From contig JAGWMH010000152.1 in assembly GCA_028871775.1 (NCBI GenBank), positions 1-5,002 of the forward strand: a DNA stretch of 5,002 nt, in the 5' to 3' direction. Position numbers and translations under genes: made by a program. Source of the stretch: Betaproteobacteria bacterium (GTDB taxonomy: Bacteria; Pseudomonadota; Gammaproteobacteria; Burkholderiales; Gallionellaceae). Under the pieces are notes generated by a model. That model saw only the letters and a program-made list of their open reading frames with translations. It searched no databases and was not told the DNA's origin. This document shows positions 1 to 5,002 of the stretch, in pieces (positions within the stretch are counted from its first letter, which is position 1; each line of letters opens with the position of its first letter).

Positions 1-1248
1 GTCGCTTTCTGGCAACAGATAGACAATATCCCCGATCATCAATTCTGGAGCGTGCGCGAGTCGCTCAAGTCGCGAATGCTGCAGCTGATACGCCAGATTG
101 TCAGCCAGCAGCACTATCGCAACCACGGCTCGGAAGCGCATCTCGATCGCATCCTGAAATACGCCGATCCAGCCAACCCGAATGTGCTCACCATCGGCTT
201 CGCGCGGCGCTTCGCGACCTACAAGCGCGCCGCATTGCTGTTCGAAAACCTTGACTGGTTGCGCCAGATCATGGGGGATGTCGAGCGTCCGGTGCTGTTC
301 ATTTTTGCCGGCAAGGCGCACCCTGCCGACATCCCGGGACAGGATCTGATCCGCCGTGTCACCCAGGTTTCGCGCATGCCGGAATTTGAAGGAAAAATTC
401 TGATACTCGAAGGTTACGACCTGCGGCTTTCGCGCCGTTTGGTGGCCGGGGTGGATGTGTGGCTGAACAACCCGTTGTATCCGCTCGAGGCAAGCGGCAC
501 TTCCGGCATGAAGGCGGCCATGAATGGCGTGCTCAACCTGTCCGTGCTGGATGGCTGGTGGGATGAGGGTTATGACGGCAAGAATGGCTGGGCGATCAAA
601 CCGGTTGCGGAATCGCTGCCGGAAGCGCAGCGCAACCGCGAAGAAAGCCAGACGTTATATGAACTGCTGCAGGATCATGTCATCCCGGTCTATTACAACC
701 GCAACAAGATGGGCTATTCGCACGAATGGGTGAAAATGTCCAAGCAATCTATTGCATCCTTGCTGCCGCGTTTTAATTCCACGCGCATGGTGGGTGAGTA
801 TGTGTCCAAGGCTTACCTGCCGGCTACCCGGCAATATCGCAGGTATTGCAGCAGCAATTATATCGGCGCGCGCCAGATTGCGGCCTGGAAAGATGCCGTC
901 CGCAAGGCATGGCCCGGCGTGACGATACGCCGCCTGGATGTGCCCAGGCACAGCATCACGTTCAGGGACGGTGTGCGCTTCGAGGCGGGCGTCAAACTGA
1001 ACGGCCTGCAGCCCGCCGATGTGGTGGTGGAAATGCTGATCGGCCATCAGAGCAATAAGGAAAAGCTCAAGCAGTCGATGAAATACAAGTTTCAGGCGCA
1101 AGGCGCCATGAATGAAACAGGTGAGCACATTTTTACGCTGGAGTTGATGCCGGAACAATGCGGCAAGCTCGAGTATCGCATCCGGATTTATCCCTACCAC
1201 GAAATGCTGACTCATCCACTTGAGGTAGGCTGCATGCGCTGGCTCTAG
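1..1248 (+). CDS. glgP: Alpha-glucan phosphorylase, C-terminal half (partial, continues beyond left edge)
   Basis: This enzyme removes glucose from the ends of alpha-1,4-glucans with phosphate, giving glucose-1-phosphate; it is cytoplasmic and uses pyridoxal phosphate (PLP). The frame is open from base 1, so the GTG at 52 is internal; 415 residues are visible, about half of the usual 800-860 of this family. Numbering from the first codon, residues 67-77 read GFARRFATYKR, matching the phosphate-contacting R/K motif of phosphorylases (R70, K75). Residues 163-175 read PLEASGTSGMKAA, where K171 should hold PLP. The EASGTSGMK and DGWWDEGYDG wording fits the short, Thermotoga-like alpha-glucan phosphorylase class (TIGR02094 type) rather than the E. 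coli GlgP/MalP type (EASGTGNMK). The C-terminus ends naturally in a GCMRWL tail. The stop at 1246-1248 lies two bases before glgA, so the two are probably one operon. Exact substrate preference (glycogen or maltodextrin) is not visible. Confidence 0.94.
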   Translation, partial: VAFWQQIDNIPDHQFWSVRESLKSRMLQLIRQIVSQQHYRNHGSEAHLDRILKYADPANPNVLTIGFARRFATYKRAALLFENLDWLRQIMGDVERPVLFIFAGKAHPADIPGQDLIRRVTQVSRMPEFEGKILILEGYDLRLSRRLVAGVDVWLNNPLYPLEASGTSGMKAAMNGVLNLSVLDGWWDEGYDGKNGWAIKPVAESLPEAQRNREESQTLYELLQDHVIPVYYNRNKMGYSHEWVKMSKQSIASLLPRFNSTRMVGEYVSKAYLPATRQYRRYCSSNYIGARQIAAWKDAVRKAWPGVTIRRLDVPRHSITFRDGVRFEAGVKLNGLQPADVVVEMLIGHQSNKEKLKQSMKYKFQAQGAMNETGEHIFTLELMPEQCGKLEYRIRIYPYHEMLTHPLEVGCMRWL

Positions 1249-1250
1249 CA

Positions 1251-2696
1251 ATGCAGGTATTGTTTGCCACTTCTGAAGTTGCGCCGCTGATCAAGACCGG
1301 CGGCTTGGCCGATGTCAGTGCAGCGCTTACGGCCGCGCTGCATGGCATGGGCGTGGACGTGCGTGTGCTGCTGCCCGGCTATCCGCAAGTATTGAAGGCA
1401 TTGCCATCCTGGCAAACTGCCGCCGATTTTCCCGCCCTGCCCGGCTTCCCCCATGCGCGCCTGTTGTCCGGAACTTTGCCGGATGGCGTGCCGCTGTGGG
1501 TAATCGAATGCCCAGAACTGTATCAGCGTGGCGGCGGGCCTTATCAGGACGAACACGGTGACGACTGGCTGGACAACGCGCACCGCTTCGGGCTGCTGTC
1601 AAAAATCGCCGCCGTGTTGGGCAGCGCGGATTCACCGCTGGACTGGAAACCCGATGTAGTGCATTGCAGCGACTGGCAAACCGGACTGGCCCCGGCTTAT
1701 CTGCATTTTGCGCGGGGTGCCGCGCCGTGTGTGATGACCGTGCACAATCTTGCGTTTCAGGGCGTATTCCCGCCGCAGACGGCTGCGCAACTGGGCCTGC
1801 CGGCGGAATGTTTCCAGCCGGAGGGCGTGGAGTATTACGGCAACCTGTCCTTCATGAAAGCGGGATTGTATTACGCCGACCACCTCACTACGGTGAGCCC
1901 GTCCTATGCCGAAGAAATCCAGACCGATGCCTTGGGATTCGGCATGCAGGGTTTGCTTTCCCACCGGCGCGATGTCCTGAGCGGCATCCTGAACGGCATT
2001 GATACCGCAGAGTGGAATCCCGCTGCCGATCCCAATCTTGTTCAGGCTTATGACGCTACGGATTTAAGCGGGAAATCCGCCAACAAGAGTGAGTTGCAAA
2101 GACGCATGGGATTGAACATAGACCCCAAGGTGCCCCTGTTCGGACTGGTGAGCCGGTTTACCCACCAGAAGGGATTGGATCTGGTGCTCAGAGTCGCGCC
2201 GCTACTGGCAGCTTTGCCGGCGCAACTGGTGCTGCTGGGCAGCGGTGATGCGGGTATGCAGCGGACGGCACTGGAGCTTACGCACCGTTATTCCGGCCAG
2301 GTCGGCGCTTATGTGGGCTTCGACGAGGGCTTGTCGCACCTGATCGAGGCAGGCGCGGATATTTTTCTGATGCCATCGCGCTTCGAGCCGTGCGGCCTCA
2401 ACCAGATGTACAGCCAGCGTTACGGCACACCGCCGGTGGTGCATGCTACCGGCGGCCTGATAGACACGGTGGTGGATTGCAGCGCAGCTTCGCTGAAGCG
2501 TGGCGATGCCACCGGCTTTGTGTTTGACAGCATGGGTGCATCCAGCCTGCTGGCCGCCGTGCGCCGCGCCGTGGTGGCTTACCGCAATAAAAAAACCTGG
2601 CGGGCATTGCAACGGAATGGCATGGCCAGAGATTTCAGTTGGGATAAAAGCGCAGCAGCCTATCGTGATATTTATGCGAGCCTGATGCGGCAGTAA
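1251..2696 (+). CDS. glgA: Glycogen synthase, ADP-glucose type (GT5 family)
   Basis: GlgA transfers glucose from ADP-glucose to the non-reducing end of a growing alpha-1,4-glucan; it is a cytoplasmic GT-B fold enzyme. The 481 residues match the usual length of about 475-490. The N-terminal half carries MQVLFATSEVAPLIKTGGL with the substrate-binding K15 at the same number as in E. coli GlgA, and HNLAFQG at 165-171. NGID at 248-251 leads toward the second domain. The C-terminal half has SRFTHQKG (R302, K307) and PSRFEPCGLNQ with the key E379, then GTPPVVHATGGLIDTV. All expected active-site motifs are intact, so it should be functional. The ATG at 1251 is chosen because family members start with this same M-x-V-L strand. 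No Shine-Dalgarno sequence lies at normal distance (the nearest GAGG, at 1222-1225, is too far), so translation is probably coupled to the phosphorylase stop two bases upstream. ADP-glucose rather than UDP-glucose use is inferred from family. Confidence 0.98.
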   Translation: MQVLFATSEVAPLIKTGGLADVSAALTAALHGMGVDVRVLLPGYPQVLKALPSWQTAADFPALPGFPHARLLSGTLPDGVPLWVIECPELYQRGGGPYQDEHGDDWLDNAHRFGLLSKIAAVLGSADSPLDWKPDVVHCSDWQTGLAPAYLHFARGAAPCVMTVHNLAFQGVFPPQTAAQLGLPAECFQPEGVEYYGNLSFMKAGLYYADHLTTVSPSYAEEIQTDALGFGMQGLLSHRRDVLSGILNGIDTAEWNPAADPNLVQAYDATDLSGKSANKSELQRRMGLNIDPKVPLFGLVSRFTHQKGLDLVLRVAPLLAALPAQLVLLGSGDAGMQRTALELTHRYSGQVGAYVGFDEGLSHLIEAGADIFLMPSRFEPCGLNQMYSQRYGTPPVVHATGGLIDTVVDCSAASLKRGDATGFVFDSMGASSLLAAVRRAVVAYRNKKTWRALQRNGMARDFSWDKSAAAYRDIYASLMRQ

Positions 2697-2717
2697 TTAT
2701 TGCAGGTTGGGTTTCAA

Positions 2718-2731
2718 CCCGACATGTCGGG
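2718..2731. repeat. Perfect 14-base palindrome (CCCGACATGTCGGG)
   Basis: The two halves are exact reverse complements, seven bases each side, seen directly. As RNA or single-stranded DNA it could fold as a five-base stem with a CATG loop; as duplex DNA it could be a dimeric regulator site. It overlaps the upstream GGTTG/CAACC hairpin by two bases, so the two folds compete at their border. It begins 22 bases after the glgA stop. Function is unknown: a repeat-element core, an operator and a factor-dependent terminator stem are all possible. Confidence 0.5.
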
Positions 2732-2810
2732 CAACACCCGCAAGGGGTACGCCGTGGTTGTAAGGGGCCAAAGCCTCAACAACACACGCAGAGCCCGACC
2801 TATGGGAGAT

Positions 2811-2817
2811 AAGAGGG
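2811..2817 (+). promoter_or_regulatory. Ribosome binding site for the aldolase-dehydrogenase gene
   Basis: The AAGAGGG stretch contains GAGG (2813-2816) four bases before the ATG at 2821, a good Shine-Dalgarno match and spacing. It supports that ATG as the start over the upstream ATG at 2802, which is in a different frame. It contrasts with glgA, which lacks a proper site. Confidence 0.75.
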
Positions 2818-2820
2818 AAT

Positions 2821-4797
2821 ATGCACACTTTATGGAACGATGGCGAGGCAGCAGCCTGCAACAGCGAACTCGAACGGCGCGTTTACACCTCGCGCCTGCT
2901 CGGGCAGGACAAGTCGCTGGTGCTGCACGGAGGCGGCAACACCTCGGTGAAGATCACCGAGAAGAATATCCTGGGCGAAGAAGAGCAGATACTCTACGTC
3001 AAGGGCAGCGGCTGGGATCTGGAGACTATCGCCGCCGCTGGCTTTGCTCCGGTGCGCCTGGAGCACCTGAAAAAACTGGCGAAGCTGCCTGCGCTGTCTG
3101 ACCCGGAGATGGTCAATCAACTGGTCACGCACCAGACCCGCGCCGCTGCCCCGGTTCCTTCGGTGGAAGCGATCCTGCACGCGATCCTGCCCTACCCCTA
3201 TGTGGACCACACCCACGCCGACGCCATCGTTGCCATCACCAACACGGCGGATGGCGAGGCGGGGATACGCGAGATATACGGCAATCAGGTAGTGGTGATT
3301 CCATACATCATGCCGGGCTTCGATCTCGCCAGGCTTTGCGCGGAGCGCTTCGCCGCCGAGGCAGGGCCTAACACCATCGGCATGGTGCTGCTGAACCACG
3401 GCATCTTCTCGTTCGGGCAGAATGCCAAGGAATCCTATGAGCGGATGATCGCGCTGGTCCATCGCGCAGAGGAATATCTCAAGCAGCGCAAGGCATGGGA
3501 TGTCACGTCCAGCGCCGTGACTGTCACGCACAGCATGGAGCTGGCAAGTGTACAGGCAAAGCTGCGCTTCGACGTTTCCAGAGCGGCGGGTTTTCCTGTG
3601 ATTGCCGCGCGCCATGCGGATGGCAAGAGCCTGTCTTTCGCGCGCCGTGCGGATATTTCCACCATCGCACAACAAGGCCCGGCCACACCCGACCACGTAA
3701 TCCGCACCAAGCGCCTGCCGATGCTGGGTCGGGATGTGGCAGCGTATGTCGAGAGCTACAAAAAATATTTTGCGACCCACGAGCCGCTGGCGAAAGAGCG
3801 CAAGACCATGCTGGATGCGGCTCCGCGCGTGGTGCTGGATAGTGAGTTGGGCATGTGCGCGTTGGGCAGGAGCGCGCAGGAAGCAAGTGTCGTCGCCGAC
3901 ATTTACGACCACACCATGGACATCATCCTGCGCGCAACCGCTCTGGGCGGCTACCGTGCGCTGCCCGCGAAGGATATTTTCGATGTTGAGTATTGGGACC
4001 TGGAGCAGGCAAAATTGCGCAAGGGCGGCAAGCCGTTGCCGTTCAGCGGCGAAGTGGCGCTGGTGACCGGAGCGGCCTCAGGCATCGGCAAAGCCTGCGT
4101 CGAATCGCTGCTGGCGCGCGGCGCGGCGGTGGCGGCACTCGATCTCGATGTCAGGGTCGCCACGCTAAAGAGCGGCGCGAATTTCCTCGGGCTGCAATGC
4201 GACCTCACCTCGGCGGCACAATTCACGCAGGCACTGGAACAGACAGTGGAAACTTTCGGCGGCCTGGACATGTTGGTGCTGAACGCCGGCATCTTCCCCG
4301 GCGGCTGCCGTATAGACTCGCTCAAGACCGAAGAATGGCAGAAGGTGATGCGCATCAACCTCGACGCCAACCTGATGCTGATGCGCGAGTGCCATCCCTT
4401 CCTCAAGCTCGCGCCGCGCGGCGGGCGGGTGGTGGTGATCGGCTCGAAAAATGTTCCCGCGCCCGGCCCCGGCGCCGCCGCCTATTCGGCCTCCAAGGCT
4501 GCGCTCAACCAGCTGGCGCGCGTCGCGGCGCTGGAATGGGGCAGCGACAACATCCGCATCAACTCGCTGCATCCGAATGCCGTGTTCGACACCGGCCTGT
4601 GGACTCCGGAAGTGCTGGCCGCGCGCGCCAAACACTACGGTCTGACGGTGGACGAATACAAGAAAAACAATGTGCTCAAGACCGAAGTGACCAGCCGCGA
4701 TGTGGCAGAACTGGCGGCAGAGATGTGCGGGCCATTATTTGCCAAGACCACAGGAGCATGGCTTCCGGTGGATGGCGGCAATGACCGGGTGATTTGA
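2821..4797 (+). CDS. Bifunctional class II aldolase / short-chain dehydrogenase
   Basis: A 658-residue cytoplasmic fusion. The N-terminal class II aldolase/adducin domain (about 20-230) has HTHAD with H130 and H132 and a third zinc ligand H193 in LLNHGIFSFG; the 2 and 61 residue spacings equal those of E. coli FucA (His92, 94, 155). E116 in PSVEAILH is the likely catalytic acid. A middle part (about 280-400) includes GPATPDHVIRTK and EYWDLEQAKL, typical of this fusion family. The C-terminal Rossmann domain (about 408-658) has TGAASGIG at 416-423, D441 ending strand 2 (suggesting NAD), NAG at 488-490, and the catalytic set N513, S542, Y555, K559. Known relatives (Bacillus RhaEW/YuxG, TIGR02632) split rhamnulose-1-phosphate and oxidise the lactaldehyde. 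Here the substrate is unproven: no rhamnose isomerase, kinase or transporter gene is in view. Both active sites look intact. It may have its own promoter given the 124-base gap after glgA. Confidence 0.93.
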   Translation: MHTLWNDGEAAACNSELERRVYTSRLLGQDKSLVLHGGGNTSVKITEKNILGEEEQILYVKGSGWDLETIAAAGFAPVRLEHLKKLAKLPALSDPEMVNQLVTHQTRAAAPVPSVEAILHAILPYPYVDHTHADAIVAITNTADGEAGIREIYGNQVVVIPYIMPGFDLARLCAERFAAEAGPNTIGMVLLNHGIFSFGQNAKESYERMIALVHRAEEYLKQRKAWDVTSSAVTVTHSMELASVQAKLRFDVSRAAGFPVIAARHADGKSLSFARRADISTIAQQGPATPDHVIRTKRLPMLGRDVAAYVESYKKYFATHEPLAKERKTMLDAAPRVVLDSELGMCALGRSAQEASVVADIYDHTMDIILRATALGGYRALPAKDIFDVEYWDLEQAKLRKGGKPLPFSGEVALVTGAASGIGKACVESLLARGAAVAALDLDVRVATLKSGANFLGLQCDLTSAAQFTQALEQTVETFGGLDMLVLNAGIFPGGCRIDSLKTEEWQKVMRINLDANLMLMRECHPFLKLAPRGGRVVVIGSKNVPAPGPGAAAYSASKAALNQLARVAALEWGSDNIRINSLHPNAVFDTGLWTPEVLAARAKHYGLTVDEYKKNNVLKTEVTSRDVAELAAEMCGPLFAKTTGAWLPVDGGNDRVI

Positions 4798-4805
4798 GTG
4801 TGCTG

Positions 4806-4827
4806 AGCGGTAGAACGGATATCCGCT
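4806..4827. other. Small inverted repeat between convergent genes (weak terminator candidate)
   Basis: AGCGG at 4806-4810 can pair with CCGCT at 4823-4827 around a 12-base loop, and inside it CGGATATCCG (4816-4825) is a perfect 10-base palindrome. It fills most of the 31 bases separating the two convergent stop codons, a usual place for a shared terminator. The stem is short and the flanks are only A/T-mixed, without a T-run on either strand, so a terminator role is a weak inference. Confidence 0.25.
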
Positions 4828-4828
4828 A

Positions 4829-5002
4829 TTAATAAGCCTCCAGGTTGGCGCCATCCAGACTCAATGAATGCCGCCAGAACTGGTCGTCGCGGTCGAACAG
4901 CCGGTAGGTGCCGCGCGGGCCCCAACTGCCCGCCGGATAAGTGTTGATGAAGTCGCGCTCCATCGCCCATACCTTGATGATGGGATCCACCACGCGCCAT
5001 GC
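4829..5002 (-). CDS. zwf: Glucose-6-phosphate 1-dehydrogenase, C-terminal end (partial, continues beyond right edge)
   Basis: Zwf oxidises glucose-6-phosphate to 6-phosphogluconolactone with NAD(P)+, the entry to the oxidative pentose phosphate and Entner-Doudoroff pathways. Reading the minus strand from 5002 gives 57 residues and a TAA stop (4831-4829). They begin AWRVVDPIIKVWAMERDF, continue with TYPAGSWGPRGTYRLF, and end in GANLEAY. The AW-x-x-VDPI-x-x-x-W stretch followed by Y-x-AGSWGP is the hallmark C-terminal signature of bacterial Zwf (E. coli has a W-x-x-VD and AGTWGP tail at the same place). About 430 residues, including the NADP fold and catalytic histidine, lie outside the window. 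An ATG-opened frame on this strand (5000 down to 4635) is out of phase and is not the gene. The gene is convergent with the aldolase-dehydrogenase, stops 31 bases apart. The assignment rests on the tail only. Confidence 0.87.
   Translation of the reverse strand, partial: AWRVVDPIIKVWAMERDFINTYPAGSWGPRGTYRLFDRDDQFWRHSLSLDGANLEAY

Larger units (their letters stand above)
2697..2820. other. Hairpin-rich intergenic region between glgA and the aldolase-dehydrogenase gene
   Basis: No coding frame is supported in these 124 bases. By hand it holds four small inverted repeats in a row: GGTTG/CAACC (2705-2709 with 2715-2719), a perfect 14-base palindrome at 2718-2731, ACCC/GGGT (2736-2739 with 2745-2748), and GTTG..AGG/CCT-CAAC (2757-2765 with 2774-2780, two-base bulge). 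None is followed by a T-run, so a standard rho-independent terminator is not supported. The opening stretch, GGTTGGGTTTCAACCCGAC, resembles the short intergenic repeats common in proteobacteria; that is inference. I found no convincing -35/-10 pair, although a promoter for the downstream gene could lie here. Confidence 0.45.

Noticed and set aside
52..54. GTG at 52 as the start of the phosphorylase
   Set aside because: The frame is open to base 1 and the residues before it (VAFWQQIDNIPDHQFW) match the family, so the gene starts outside the window.
2758..2806. TTGTAA (2758-2763) and TATGGG (2801-2806) as a possible promoter
   Set aside because: The spacing is far too long for a sigma-70 promoter and no partner hexamer with correct spacing was seen for either.
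2700..3101. Plus-strand open frame of 133 codons spanning the intergenic region
   Set aside because: It begins in the hairpin region, has no ribosome binding site, and runs out of frame through the strongly supported aldolase domain.
2830..3912. Long minus-strand open frame of 360 codons opposite the aldolase-dehydrogenase gene
   Set aside because: It lies fully antisense to a well-supported gene, is rich in His/Arg with no recognisable motif, and shows the composition expected of a shadow frame in GC-rich coding DNA.
3993..4784. Plus-strand open frame of 263 codons inside the dehydrogenase half
   Set aside because: It is a shifted frame of the fusion gene, Arg/Gly-rich and without motifs, while the in-frame product keeps every short-chain dehydrogenase residue.
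4635..5000. Minus-strand open frame of 121 codons at the right edge
   Set aside because: It is out of phase with the zwf tail, overlaps the C-terminal end of the dehydrogenase gene, and has no protein-like motif; the zwf frame explains the region.
1..5002. CRISPR array, tRNA/rRNA genes, insertion sequences, phage or defence genes
   Set aside because: No regularly spaced direct repeats, tRNA-like folds, transposase motifs or terminal inverted repeats were seen; almost all bases belong to metabolic genes.

Overview
The window comes from a bacterial chromosome of moderately high GC (about 55-60% by eye). Protein style and codon use suggest a betaproteobacterium, possibly of the Nitrosomonadales/Gallionellaceae kind. 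That placement is inference from sequence flavour only; no rRNA or lineage marker is present. Nothing points to a plasmid, phage or insertion sequence, and coding density is close to complete.

Layout: (1) positions 1-1248, + strand, the C-terminal half of an alpha-glucan (glycogen/maltodextrin) phosphorylase that enters from the left edge. (2) 1251-2696, + strand, a complete glycogen synthase (glgA) starting two bases after the phosphorylase stop. (3) 2697-2820, a gap of 124 bases rich in small hairpins, including a perfect 14-base palindrome, ending in a good ribosome binding site. (4) 2821-4797, + strand, a complete two-domain protein of 658 residues: a zinc-dependent class II aldolase fused to a short-chain dehydrogenase. 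(5) 4829-5002, - strand, the last 57 residues of glucose-6-phosphate dehydrogenase (zwf), convergent with the fusion gene. Its start lies beyond the right edge and it is easily missed because no start codon of its frame opens it inside the window.

The theme is storage and central sugar metabolism. GlgA builds alpha-1,4-glucan from ADP-glucose, and the phosphorylase releases glucose-1-phosphate from it. After isomerisation to glucose-6-phosphate, that carbon can enter the oxidative pentose phosphate or Entner-Doudoroff route through Zwf. The aldolase/dehydrogenase probably cleaves a ketose phosphate and oxidises the aldehyde formed, as relatives do in deoxysugar breakdown. Its substrate cannot be read from the sequence, and no rhamnose or fucose genes accompany it here.

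I found no convincing evidence of a new biological system. The items most worth a second look are the aldolase-dehydrogenase outside any visible deoxysugar operon, the hairpin-rich gap before it, and the zwf tail.
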